Below the pieces are notes generated by a model. The model was not told the origin of the DNA, searched no databases, and saw nothing but the letters and a program-made list of their open reading frames with translations. DNA of 64,000 bases from AP-15 sp963701815 (GTDB taxonomy: Bacteria; Pseudomonadota; Alphaproteobacteria; ATCC43930; CGMCC-115725): positions 124,001 to 188,000 of the forward strand of contig CAVPBN010000046.1 of assembly GCA_963701815.1 (NCBI GenBank). The letters are read 5' to 3'. Position numbers and translations under genes: made by a program. Positions 16,138-25,932 of this stretch are shown one piece after another. Numbering within the stretch: position 1 is the stretch's first letter; each line of letters opens with the position of its first letter.

Positions 16138-18855
16138 ATGCTGACTCTCGCCTCGTTTGCCTTCGCCGCACCGTGGCTGCTCGTTGCACTGGCGGCGCTG
16201 CCGATCATCTGGTGGCTGCTGCGAGTGACCCCGCCGGCGCCGCGGCGGATCCCCTTTCCGGCGATCCGGCTGCTGCTTGGGCTGGTGCCGCGAGAGGAAA
16301 CCCCGGCGCGGACGCCGATCTGGCTGATCGTGCTGCGCACGATCCTGGCGGCGCTGGTGATCGTCGCGGTCGCTCATCCCTTGCTCAATCCGTCAAAGCG
16401 CCTCGCCGGGACCGGGCCGATCCTGTTGATCGTCGACGATGGCTGGCCCGCGGCCGCGGATTGGCCGGCCCGGCAGACGGCGCTCGAGGACCTGATGGCG
16501 GAGGCCGGACGCGAGGATCGCCAGGTGGTGCTGGCGACGACCGCGCCGGGAGACGGCGACGCCGCATCGGCGCCGCTCACGCCGATTCGCGCCGCCGATG
16601 CTCGTGCCGCGGTCCAGAAATTGCTGCCGAAGCCATGGCCGGACGACCGGCGGGGCGCGCTCGCCAGGCTCGCGGCGCTGTCGCTGCCGAAACCATACGC
16701 GTCGGTCTGGCTCAGCGACGGCGTCGCCGATCGAGACAGCGCGGCGCTCGCCGCCTATCTCGCCAAACGCGGCAGCCTGCGCTATCTCGCCGCGGCGCCC
16801 GGCGATGCGCCGGTACTGCTCGCGGCGACCGCTCCCGAGGGCAAGGAGCTCGCGGTCGTGCTGCGTTCGCTGCCGGCGCCGGCGGCGCGCCGCTACCAGG
16901 TCCGCGCGAGCGGCGAGGACGGCCGCCTGTTGGCGAGACAGGCGGTGACGCTCGAACCCGAAGCGAATGCCGTCTCGATCCGGCTGCCGATGCCGGCCGA
17001 ACTCAGAAATCGGGCGACCCGGATCGAAATCGAGGGCAATCAATCGGCGGGCGCCGTGTTGCTGATCGACGAGCGCTGGCGCCGCCGTCCGGTCGGGATC
17101 GCCGCGACGCGCAACCCGGCCGGCGAGCCGCTGCTCAACGAGAATTACTATCTCGAACGCGCCCTCGCCCCATTTGCCGAGATCAGACGCGGGAGCGCCA
17201 CGGACCTGATCAGGCGCGAGCTGGCGGTGCTCATAATTTCGGATGCCGGCCCCGATTTGCCGGCCGCGACCGCGGCTGTCGGCAAATGGGTCGAGGGCGG
17301 CGGCCTATTGCTGCGCTTTGCCGGCCCGCAGCTGGCCGAACGGCAGGACTCGCTGTTGCCGGTGCGGCTGCGCCGCGGCGGCCGCACGATCGGCGGCGCA
17401 CTGTCCTGGGAACAACCCGCCAGGCTGGCGCCCTTTCCCCGCGAAAGCCCGTTCTTCGGGCTGACGATACCAAAGGATGTCACCGTTTCGCGCCAGGTCC
17501 TGGCCGAGCCGGATCTCGACCTCGCGGCCAAGACATGGGCGCGCCTGGCCGACGGCACCCCGCTCGTCACGGCCGAAAAGCGCGGGCACGGTTGGATCGT
17601 GCTGGTGCATACGACGGCCAATGCCGACTGGTCCAACCTCGCGCTTTCCGGGCTGTTTGTCGAAATGCTGCGGCGGATCACGGCGACCAGCCAGGGCGTA
17701 ACGGAAGCCGGCGATGGCGCGCTGGCGCCGATCGAGACGCTCGACGGCTTCGGCCGGTTGCAGCGCGCGCCGGCGACGGCACGCCCGATCGCGGCCCGGG
17801 ACATGGTCGCTGCGGTCGCCTCGCCGGTGCATCCGCCCGGCTTCTACGGCACGGCCGACGCGCGGCGGGCGCTCAATCTGTCGGCCGGAATGACCGATTT
17901 GAAGGCAATCAACGGGCTGCCCGCGGAGGCGGCGAACGAGGTTTTCGGGCACAGCCGCGAGATCGATTTCCGGCCGATACTACTGACTGCGGCATTGCTG
18001 GCGCTGATCGCCGATCTGGTGATCGCTTTTGTGCTGCGCGGCCAATTGCGGCTGCGCCCGGCGCATCGAACGATCGCGGTCCTGACGCTGGCATCGGCGC
18101 TCTCGCTTCCCGCCATGGCGCGCGCCGACGATGCGTTCGTCGTGCGCGCGACCTCCGAGTTCCGCCTGGCTTATGTCGAGACCGGCGACGCGGCAATCGA
18201 CGCGGCGAGCCGCGCCGGGCTGATCGGGCTCGGCGACGCGCTCAACCGCCGGACCGCGGTCGAGGCCGGCGAACCCCTCGCCGTCGACATCGAGACCGAC
18301 GAGTTGATCTTTTTCCCGATGCTCTATTGGCCGGTGACCGCTCAAGAGCCGCCGCCTTCGCCGCAGGCGGTCGAGCGGATCAACCGCTACCTCGAGACCG
18401 GCGGGACGATCCTGTTCGATACGCGCGACGGGGACGATCAATCGCCCGGTCCATTCGGCGGGGGCGCGATTGCAGAGCAGCGGCTGCAGCGCCTGACGGC
18501 GGGGATCGAAATGCCGGCGCTGGTGCCGATCCCGCCCGATCACGTGCTGACCAAGTCGTTTTACCTGCTCCACGAGTTTCCCGGCCGCTGGAATGTCGGC
18601 ACGCTGTGGGTCGAACCGGTCGAGGATCATGTCAATGACGGGGTCTCCAGCGTCATCGTCGGAGCCAATGACTGGGCCGGCGCCTGGGCGGTGGACAAGG
18701 ACGGCCGACCGCTCTTTGCGGTGGTCCCGGGGGGCGGGAGGCAGCGCGAAATGGCCCTGCGCTTCGGGATCAACCTCGTCATGTACGTATTGACCGGCAA
18801 CTACAAATCGGACCAGGTGCACGTGCCGGCGATCCTCGAGCGGCTCGGGCAATGA
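16138..18855 (+). CDS. BatA-N / DUF4159 large membrane protein
   Basis: 905 aa. The N-terminus has the BatA-type membrane anchor (helices at about residues 10-30 and 64-84, with PPAPRRIPFPAIRLL between them). A long periplasmic or cytoplasmic alpha/beta region resembling von Willebrand and glutamine-amidotransferase folds runs to about residue 610. A transmembrane helix (about 615-638) and a second hydrophobic segment ending in ALSLPAMARADDAF follow, and then the DUF4159 domain (FRLAYVETGDAAID, ELIFFPMLYWPVTA, GGTILFDTRDGDD). The stop overlaps the next gene's ATG as ATGA. The function is unknown beyond membership of the MoxR operon. Confidence 0.87.
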   Translation: MLTLASFAFAAPWLLVALAALPIIWWLLRVTPPAPRRIPFPAIRLLLGLVPREETPARTPIWLIVLRTILAALVIVAVAHPLLNPSKRLAGTGPILLIVDDGWPAAADWPARQTALEDLMAEAGREDRQVVLATTAPGDGDAASAPLTPIRAADARAAVQKLLPKPWPDDRRGALARLAALSLPKPYASVWLSDGVADRDSAALAAYLAKRGSLRYLAAAPGDAPVLLAATAPEGKELAVVLRSLPAPAARRYQVRASGEDGRLLARQAVTLEPEANAVSIRLPMPAELRNRATRIEIEGNQSAGAVLLIDERWRRRPVGIAATRNPAGEPLLNENYYLERALAPFAEIRRGSATDLIRRELAVLIISDAGPDLPAATAAVGKWVEGGGLLLRFAGPQLAERQDSLLPVRLRRGGRTIGGALSWEQPARLAPFPRESPFFGLTIPKDVTVSRQVLAEPDLDLAAKTWARLADGTPLVTAEKRGHGWIVLVHTTANADWSNLALSGLFVEMLRRITATSQGVTEAGDGALAPIETLDGFGRLQRAPATARPIAARDMVAAVASPVHPPGFYGTADARRALNLSAGMTDLKAINGLPAEAANEVFGHSREIDFRPILLTAALLALIADLVIAFVLRGQLRLRPAHRTIAVLTLASALSLPAMARADDAFVVRATSEFRLAYVETGDAAIDAASRAGLIGLGDALNRRTAVEAGEPLAVDIETDELIFFPMLYWPVTAQEPPPSPQAVERINRYLETGGTILFDTRDGDDQSPGPFGGGAIAEQRLQRLTAGIEMPALVPIPPDHVLTKSFYLLHEFPGRWNVGTLWVEPVEDHVNDGVSSVIVGANDWAGAWAVDKDGRPLFAVVPGGGRQREMALRFGINLVMYVLTGNYKSDQVHVPAILERLGQ

Positions 18856-20955
18856 ACAGCAGCGGCTTTGCTCTCGCCACTGCGCCGATGTTGCCATGGG
18901 CGGCGATCGCCATCCTTGGCGCGGCCTGCGGACTTTGCCTCGGTTTCGGGATCCTGCGCCGAGCCCGCGGCATCGCCTGGCGCGCGACGGCGATGGCAGT
19001 TCTGCTTCTCGCCCTCGTCAACCCGTCGCTGATCGAGGAGCGGCGCACGCCGTTGCGCGACACCGCGATCGTCATCGTCGACGAATTCCCCGAGCCAGGG
19101 CATCGGCGATCGCCGCCAGGCGACCGAGGCGGCCTTGACCGCGCTCAAGAAACGCTTCTCCGACGAACGCGATCTCGATTTGCGAGTCATTCGGGCGGGA
19201 ATGCCGCGTCCCGGCGCCGGCGATGACGGCACCCGGCTGTTCGCCGCCCTCGCTCGGGCGATGTCGGATCTGCCGCGACAGCGCCTCGCCGGCGTCGTCA
19301 TGATCACCGATGGGCAGGTGCACGACGTGCCGGCCGGCGATGCGAAGCAATTGGCCGCGGTGGTCGGCGCACCGCTTCACGTCATGCTGTCGGGGCGGCC
19401 GGATGAAGCCGATCGCCGCCTTGTCGTCGCCCGGGCGCCGAGCTACGGCCTGGTCGGCAAGGACCTGAGGCTGACGATCCGGGTCGAGGATCTGCCCGAG
19501 CGCGCGGCGGAGCAGGATACGGCCGATGCGCGCGTGTCTTGGCGCCGGGATGGCGGTGCCGCAACGACGCTCGCGGCGCCGGTCGGTCGCGATGTTCCGC
19601 TTACGGTGCGGATCGATCACGGTGGACCGAATGTCATCGAGATCGAGGCCTCGCCGGGCCCGCATGAGCTGACCCTCGCCAACAATCGGGCGGTGGTCGT
19701 CGTCAACGGCGTTCGCGACCGATTGCGGGTATTGCTTGTTTCGGGCGAGCCGCATGCCGGCGAACGGGTGTGGCGCAACATCCTCAAATCCGACCCCTCG
19801 GTCGATCTCGTCCACTTCACGATCCTGCGTCCGCCGGAAAAGCAGGACGGGACGCCGATCCGCGAATTGTCGCTGATCGCCTTTCCGATCCGCGAATTGT
19901 TCGATGCCAAGCTCGACGATTTCGACCTGATCATATTCGATCGCTACAGCCGGCGAGGCGTAATCCCCGAGGATTATCTCGAAAACGTCGCGCGTTACGT
20001 CCGCAACGGCGGGGCGTTTCTCGAAGCCGCCGGCCCCAGCTTCGGCACGGCGCTGAGCCTCGACCGGACCGCGCTGGCCACGATCTTGCCGACCGTACCC
20101 ACCGGGGAGGTCTACGACGAGGGCTACAAGCCCGGGGTGACCAAGCTCGGCCGCCGCCATCCGGTGACGGCGGGGCTGCCGGGGGCCGGCCCGCCCGGCG
20201 GCGAGCCGAGCTGGGGACGCTGGTTTCGCCAGGTCGAGGCGCGAACCCAGCAGGGCGTGGTCGTGATGACCGGGGACCACGGCGATCCGCTGCTGGTCCT
20301 CGACCGGGTCGGCAAAGGCCGGGTGGCGCAACTCTTGTCGGACCAGATGTGGTTCTGGGCGCGAGGGTTCGAAGGTGGCGGTCCGCAGGCCGAACTGTTG
20401 CGCCGTCTCGCCTATTGGCTGATGAAGGAACCGGACCTCGAAGAGAACGATTTGCGCGCGATGATCGATGGCGACCGCCTCGACGTCACCCGGCAGTCGC
20501 TCGAGCCGGATGACCGGCCGGTCGTGGTGACGGCACCCGACGGATCCCGTCGCAGCTTGACGCTGACCTCGGAACGCGGCGGGCGCAGTACCGCCAGTAT
20601 GGCGATCAGCGAAATGGGGCTTTATCGGGTGACCGATCGCGGCCGCACCGCCCTCGCCGCGGCGGGGCCGCTCAACCCGATCGAGTTTGCCGATGTCCGC
20701 GCCACGCCGCAAAAGCTGGCACCGGTCGCTGCCGCAACCGGGGGCGGGATCTTCTGGATCGGCTCCGGCAAAATGCCGGAAATCCGCCGGGTCGCTCCGG
20801 GTCGCGCCGCAGCCGGGAACAACTGGATGGGCTTTCGCGAAAACGGCGATTATACCGTCACCGGGCTCGGCGAAACTCCGTTATTGCCGGGTGTAGCGGT
20901 GCTCTTGCTGATACTCGGGGGACTGATCGCGGCGTGGCGCCGCGAAGGCAGCTGA
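18852..20955 (+). CDS. Membrane protein with glutamine-amidotransferase-like domain (one frameshift)
   Basis: About 700 aa after correction. Two N-terminal transmembrane helices (about residues 13-35 and 45-63) are followed by RRTPLRDTAIVIVDE. At about 19086 one base too many (TT where T is expected) shifts the frame; removing it restores SQGIGDRRQATEAALTALKK in register. The remainder is intact: a beta-sandwich region, a glutamine-amidotransferase class I-like domain (LLVSGEPHAGERVWRNILK, DLIIFDRYSRRGVIPEDYLE, GDPLLVLDRVGKGRVAQLLS) and a C-terminal transmembrane helix. It is the fourth gene of the MoxR operon and pairs with the DUF4159 protein in many alphaproteobacteria. Confidence 0.82.
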
Positions 20956-20990
20956 GACGTGTCCAAAATTCCGATCCGGGGCGGACCCGC

Positions 20991-21677
20991 GTGCTGAGAA
21001 AGGTCGTCGTGCCGCTGCATCCCGACGGCGTGAAGTTTGTCGCTGTCGCCGCGGTCGTCACAATCCTGCTGTGGCTTCTCTGGCCCGTTGCCGGCTGGAT
21101 CGGAGCGATCCTGACCTTGTGGATCGCGTATTTCTTTCGCGATCCGTGGCGCGTCACGCCGAGCCGCCCCGGACTGTTGATCAGCCCGGCCGACGGGATC
21201 GTCGTAGCGGTGGACTTGGCGCCGCCGCCGCCCGAGTTGGCGATGGGCGATGATGCGTTCACGCATATCGGGATCTTCCTCAACCTGTTCGACGTCCACG
21301 TAACCCGCGCCCCGGTCGGCGGGCGGGTCGCGGCATTGCGCTACACCAAGGGGCGGTTTGTCGATGCGAGCCGCGACGAGGCGAGCCGGCACAACGAGCG
21401 CATGGCGATCCGCATCGCTCCACCCGAAGGCCCGGAGATCGCCGTCGTGCCCGTTGCCGGCCTGGTTGCTCGCCGTATCGTCTGCGATCTGCGCGAAGGA
21501 CAGCAGGTCGCGGTCGGCCAGCGGTTCGGCATCATCCGCTTCGGCTCCCGGGTGGACGTTTATTGCCCGCCGCCTTATGTCCCTCTGGTGATCGTCGGGC
21601 AGCGGATGATCGGCGGCGAAACCGTCATCGCCGACCGCCTGGCGCAGGAGCCGCCGCGCCAAGGCGTTGCGCAATGA
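20991..21677 (+). CDS. psd: Phosphatidylserine decarboxylase proenzyme
   Basis: 228 aa. Makes phosphatidylethanolamine from phosphatidylserine at the inner membrane. An N-terminal hydrophobic hairpin (about residues 13-45) is followed by FFRDPWR, HIGIFLNLFDVHVTRAPVGG and the C-terminal self-cleavage motif RFGSRVDVY, where the chain splits at Gly-Ser to form the pyruvoyl group. This is the short type typical of alphaproteobacteria. GTG 20991 (VLRKVVVPLHPDG) is the best start. It is followed by pssA, the preceding enzyme of the pathway, 40 nt downstream. Confidence 0.93.
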   Translation: MLRKVVVPLHPDGVKFVAVAAVVTILLWLLWPVAGWIGAILTLWIAYFFRDPWRVTPSRPGLLISPADGIVVAVDLAPPPPELAMGDDAFTHIGIFLNLFDVHVTRAPVGGRVAALRYTKGRFVDASRDEASRHNERMAIRIAPPEGPEIAVVPVAGLVARRIVCDLREGQQVAVGQRFGIIRFGSRVDVYCPPPYVPLVIVGQRMIGGETVIADRLAQEPPRQGVAQ

Positions 21678-21717
21678 CAATGTTCGGCCGAGCTCCGGCA
21701 GAGCGAGGAGCTGAACC

Positions 21718-22590
21718 GTGAAGGGGCGGTCGAGCAGGGGGCGGCGTTCCCGGGTGCGGCGGCTTTCCGCGCTGTCGGCCAACCGCATGGTCCCGAACAT
21801 TCTGACATTGCTCGCGCTGTGCGCCGGGATGACCGCGATACGTTTTGCGATCACCGGAAATTTTGTCGGGGCGGTCTTTGCAATCATCGTCGCCGGAATT
21901 TTCGATGGGCTCGACGGACGCATCGCCAGGCTGCTCAATTCTACTTCAAGTTTCGGAGCGGAGCTCGACAGCCTGTCGGACTTCGTCAGCTTCGGCGTGG
22001 CGCCTGCCGCCGTGCTCTATCTTTGGACGATGTCGACGCTGAACGGGGCCGGGTGGGCGATCGTTCTGTTTTTCGCGGTTTGTTGCGCGCTTCGGCTGGC
22101 TCGGTTCAATAGTCAGGCGCCTGAAGACATGCCGGCCTACGCCGCCGGATTTTTTACCGGCGTCCCGGCTCCTGCGGGGGCCGGGCTCGTTATGATTCCG
22201 ATGTTTCTCAGCTTCGAATGGGGCGACTGGTTGTTTCGCTCGCCTTATCTGAACGCGGTGACGGTGACGGGTGTGGCGCTGCTGATGGTGAGCAGGGTCC
22301 CGACCGTATCGCTGAAGCGAATCCGCATCCCCCAGGACCTGGTCGTTCCGACTTTGCTCTGCGTCGGCGTGATGACCGCATTTCTGACAACGGCGCCCTG
22401 GCCGACCCTGACCGTGGTCGGAATCGTCTATATCGGCTCGATCCCGCTGACCATACGTTCTTATTATCGGCTGCGCCGCGTCGCCCAGACCCGGGGGAGC
22501 GAGCCCGCCGCGGCTGCGGCGCTGGTCCCGCCCGGCGGTACATATCCGATCGAAGAGAGCAGCACCCCGGTCGGCGAAAGGGAGCGCTGA
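21718..22590 (+). CDS. pssA: CDP-diacylglycerol-serine O-phosphatidyltransferase
   Basis: 290 aa integral membrane enzyme that makes phosphatidylserine from CDP-diacylglycerol and serine. The CDP-alcohol phosphotransferase motif is complete (DGLDGRIARLLNSTSSFGAE then LDSLSD), with the Asp residues that bind the metals. About six to eight hydrophobic helices are visible. The start is GTG 21718 with a basic N-terminus (KGRSSRGRRSRVRR). Co-transcribed with psd, so the two steps to phosphatidylethanolamine are encoded together. Confidence 0.93.
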   Translation: MKGRSSRGRRSRVRRLSALSANRMVPNILTLLALCAGMTAIRFAITGNFVGAVFAIIVAGIFDGLDGRIARLLNSTSSFGAELDSLSDFVSFGVAPAAVLYLWTMSTLNGAGWAIVLFFAVCCALRLARFNSQAPEDMPAYAAGFFTGVPAPAGAGLVMIPMFLSFEWGDWLFRSPYLNAVTVTGVALLMVSRVPTVSLKRIRIPQDLVVPTLLCVGVMTAFLTTAPWPTLTVVGIVYIGSIPLTIRSYYRLRRVAQTRGSEPAAAAALVPPGGTYPIEESSTPVGERER

Positions 22591-22677
22591 CCGCCCAACT
22601 CGATCCGGGCCGCTGTCGAGACGATCGAGAGCATCCTTATTTAACGCAATATTAGAGACAGAGGGAGCATGCCGGGT

Positions 22678-22706
22678 GCGCTCCTCGGTTTGTTGCCAAG
22701 GAGCGC
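22678..22706 (+). other. Strong hairpin in the leader of the zinc-ribbon gene
   Basis: GCGCTCCTCGG at 22678-22688 pairs with CCAAGGAGCGC at 22696-22706 (one mismatch in 11) around the loop TTTGTTG. It lies 31 nt upstream of the ATG at 22738 and downstream of an AT-rich patch (22635-22660) that could hold a promoter. No T-run follows, so a terminator for pssA is less likely than an mRNA leader structure or a transposon-end remnant. Confidence 0.45.
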
Positions 22707-22737
22707 GCGCAGAACTTCGCCAAAGCGGGGAACGATC

Positions 22738-23454
22738 ATGTCCATCATCGCGCAACCCTATTTTTGGGACGAACAGGCAGCGCACGTCAAACTCGCGCAA
22801 ATAGTGTGGCCCGCCGGACCGAAATGCCCCCGCTGCGGCGCTACCGATCGGATCGGCGCCGTTATCGGCAAAGGGGCCCGCGCCGGTCTGAAATTCTGCT
22901 GCCGCTGCCGCAAACAGTTTCGCGCCACCATGGGAACGTTGTTGGAAGGAAGCCACGTACCCGTCCATAAATGGCTTCAGGCCTGTTATCTGCTGACTGC
23001 CTGCGATAATCCGATCAGCGCCCATCTGCTGCATCTCAAGCTCGAGATTACCAACAAGACGGCGCTGCGCGTCGTCCACGAATTGATACCCGCACTGGCC
23101 GCCGCCCGGCGAAAATCCCCCCGTACCGCCGCAAGGCGCAAGCGCGCCACCGAAGCATCTGCGGGCCGGGTGACGGAGACTGCGGATTTGACGTCAGGCG
23201 CCGCCGGCGGACGCCGCGGCGAGCCGCGAGCGATGCAGCAAACGCTCCCGCCCAGGCAATATCTCGGTTTTATCGAGACCGTACGGGCGTTCGGAGGTTC
23301 GGACGACGAGGACGGGTTCGACCAGATACTGTCCAGACTGGGGAGTCGCCGAGCCGCATCGCGGAGGAGCGGAACCGATCCCGCAATCTCCTCGCCGTCG
23401 AAATTTGGTCGCGGCGCGGGGCCGGCCCCGGCAGCGCCGGGCCCGACCGCCTGA
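22738..23454 (+). CDS. Stand-alone transposase-type zinc-ribbon protein, no DDE domain
   Basis: 238 aa. The N-terminal 70 residues match the zinc-ribbon of IS1595-family transposases: CPRCGATDRIGAV, then FCCRCRKQFRATMGTLLEGS, giving a Cys4 site, followed by the linker HVPVHKWLQACYLLTA and a helix-turn-helix-like stretch (NPISAHLLHLKLEITNKTAL). The DDE nuclease domain that normally follows is absent; instead there is a basic, low-complexity tail with Arg, Ala and Pro. The frame is intact and started by ATG 22738. It may be a DNA-binding protein derived from a transposase, or the surviving part of a decayed element. No terminal repeats are visible around it. Confidence 0.7.
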   Translation: MSIIAQPYFWDEQAAHVKLAQIVWPAGPKCPRCGATDRIGAVIGKGARAGLKFCCRCRKQFRATMGTLLEGSHVPVHKWLQACYLLTACDNPISAHLLHLKLEITNKTALRVVHELIPALAAARRKSPRTAARRKRATEASAGRVTETADLTSGAAGGRRGEPRAMQQTLPPRQYLGFIETVRAFGGSDDEDGFDQILSRLGSRRAASRRSGTDPAISSPSKFGRGAGPAPAAPGPTA

Positions 23455-23596
23455 GGGCGGCGAGCGGCACATTGGCAATCGGGCGGCGGCGCCGGGGAGG
23501 CGGAATCGACATAAGGACAGCCGGCGGTCGATTTGATGCGATTGGGCTCGGTGCAAGGTCCGGCCGTATATAATATGTGCGCGGAGGGAGGCGCCT

Positions 23597-24465
23597 ATGG
23601 CCGGTCGCATGCTGCAGGTGGTCCGTACCGTCGCCGAGTTGAGGGGCTGCGTGGCCCGATGGCGAGAAGCAGGCGAACGGATCGGGCTGGTCCCGACGAT
23701 GGGGGCGCTGCACGACGGGCATAAGGCGCTGGTCAGCGCGGCGCAGGCGGGCTCCGACCGGGTGGCGGTCTCGATCTTCGTCAATCCCAAGCAATTCGGT
23801 CCGGGCGAAGACCTCGCTGCTTATCCGCGCCGCGAGACCGCCGACCTCGACATGCTCCGCACGGCGCAGGTCGATCTCGCCTTCGTCCCCGCCGCTGAGG
23901 AGATCTATCCGCCGGGATTCGGCACCCTCGTCCGGGTCGCCGGGCTGACCGAGTGCCTGTGCGGCGCCCATCGCCCGGGGCATTTCGACGGGGTCGCGAC
24001 GGTCGTGGCGAAACTGCTGGTCCAGGCCCTGCCCGACGCTGCCTATTTCGGCGAAAAGGACTACCAGCAGTTGATGGTCGTTCGTCGAATGGCGCGCGAC
24101 CTCGACATTCCGGTGCAGATCGAAGGGGTGCCGACCTGGCGCGAGCCGGACGGGCTGGCGCTGTCCTCGCGCAATGCCTACCTCTCGACCGGCGGAGCGG
24201 CGCATTGCTCCCGCCCTCGCCAGGGTTCTGCATCAGGTCGCCGCCGCGCTGGCGCAGGCAGCCGAATTCGGTCGCCGAGGAATTGGCGCGCGGTGCCGCG
24301 GCGAACTGAAAGAACCGGGTTCGCGTCTGGAATATCTCGGAGATCCGCGAAGCCGAAACCCTGATGCCGGTCACTGCCGAGGTTGCCGCGCCGGCGCGGG
24401 TGTTCGCGGCGGTGCATCTCGGACGCACCCGGCTGATCGACAACGTTGCGGTGGCGGCAAGCTGA
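23597..24465 (+). pseudogene. panC: Pantothenate synthetase, broken by about four indels
   Basis: Condenses pantoate and beta-alanine with ATP. The first 198 residues are intact: PTMGALHDGHKALV (HIGH-like nucleotide motif), FVNPKQFGPGEDLAAYPR, HRPGHFDGVATVVAKL, FGEKDYQQL and LSSRNAYLS. The frame then shifts near 24191 (+1), 24262 (+1), about 24302 (-1) and about 24342 (+1). Conserved sequence continues each time (AERRIAPALARVLHQVAAAL, then SVAEELARGAAAN, then EIREAETLMPV, then VFAAVHLGRTRLIDNVAVAA). The corrected length is about 288 aa, ending at TGA 24463-24465. The coherent frames argue for sequence error rather than real loss. panB is not nearby. Confidence 0.85.
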
Positions 24466-24605
24466 TCGGAGTGCGCCGACAAACGGGCGCGATCACCGAT
24501 GGCGTTTCGAATTGCAGCGGGAAAACCTATAGCAAACGCCGGGCATCGGATAGGAAAGAGCGAGGCCGGGTCCGCGCGTCACGATCGAGACGAGAGGGCG
24601 ACAGC

Positions 24606-25894
24606 ATGAGCACGGCATCGCGTCGCGACGTTTCTCAAGATCGCCATCGGAGCCGCGGGGGCGGCCGCCTTGCCGCTGCAGGCGCGGGCCTGCCGAGCAA
24701 GACGATCACGCTGCTGCGTGAAACCTCGTTCATCAAGACCTTCGACGAATACATGCAGAATACGCTGGTACCGGCCTACGAGAAGGAGGCCGGGGTCAAG
24801 GTCGTTTACGAACTGACCAGCGTCGGCAGCCTGCCGACCCGCACCAGCACGATCATCGAGACCGGGTCTGGCGCCGACGTGACGATGATCTTTCTGCTCT
24901 ACCCGTTCCTGTACAGCCGAAAAACTGATGGATGTCAGCGACATCGCCGAGGAAGTCGGCAAATCGCAGGGCGGCTGGTACGCCGCGGCCAAGGAGGCCG
25001 GCAGTCGTCAACGGCAAATGGAAGGCAATTCCGCACGGCAATATCGGCCAGCTGATGAACTGGCGCACCGACTGGTTCGCCGAGGTCGGGGTCAAGAAAT
25101 TCCCCGAGACCTGGGACGAGTTCTACGAGGTCGGCAAGAAGCTGAAGGCCAAGGGACACCCATACGGCCTCGAACTCGGCCATGGCTTTGGCGACAACCA
25201 CGGTTGGATCTATCCGCTGCTGTGGTCCTATGGCGGGCACGAGGTCGAGGCCGACGGCAAGACCGTCGTCGATCGATTCGGCCGAGACGGCGCAGGCGCT
25301 CGATTATGCCCGCAAGTTGTTCAAGGATTGCGTTCTCGAGGATTCGCTCGGCTGGACCGACGTCAGCAACAACAAGGCGTGGATGGCCGAGCAGATCTCG
25401 TGCACCAACAATGCCGAAAGCATCCTGTGGTTCGCCAAGCGCAATTTCCCGGACATCGCCAAGGTCACCGACCAGGCGCAGAACCCGACAGGGCCCGAAG
25501 GGCCGCTTTCATCTGCTCAACTGCCATCAGCCACGCGATCTTCGACTTCAGCCCGGCAGAAGGAGGAGGCGCACGAGTTCCTGCGCTGGCTGACTGCAGG
25601 AGAAGCAAGCTGGGCGGCTGGTACGCCTCCGCCGACAGCTATTACCAGCCGTTCCTGCACGCCTACGACAACGCGCCGATGTGGCAGGTCGAGCCGCGCA
25701 ACATTCCCTATCGGGACGCGATGGCGAGTGCGCATATGCCGGGTTGGCCGGCCCCGCCGAACCGGCAACTTGCCGAGGCGGTTGCGAAATACGTCATCGT
25801 CGACATGTTCGCCAAGGCCTGTACCGGAACCTCGACCAAGGATGCGATCAGGAACGCCGAGACCCAGCTCAAGGACATCTACAAAACGGCCTGA
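24606..25894 (+). pseudogene. ABC sugar-type solute-binding protein, broken by about nine indels
   Basis: Extracellular solute-binding protein family 1. Corrected length about 426 aa. Removing one T near 24632 reveals a twin-arginine type leader, RRDVLKIAIGAAGAAALPL, so export by Tat is likely. Conserved pieces occur in three frames in order: TITLLRETSFIKTFDEYMQ, VYELTSVGSLPTRTSTI, MDVSDIAEEVGKSQGGW, VVNGKWKAIPHGNIGQLMNW, FPETWDEFYEVGKKLKAKG, ETAQALDYARKLFKD, TAISHAIFDFSPAE and LGGWYASADSYYQPFLHAY. Shifts lie near 24632, 24690, 24920, 25005, 25270 (a 4-base duplication), 25502, 25518, 25560 and 25605. Seven are gains. It is followed by two permease genes. The ligand cannot be read from the sequence. 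Confidence 0.82.
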
Positions 25895-25932
25895 GCACCG
25901 AGATCGGCCTGAGTATTGCATCGGGCCCCGGC

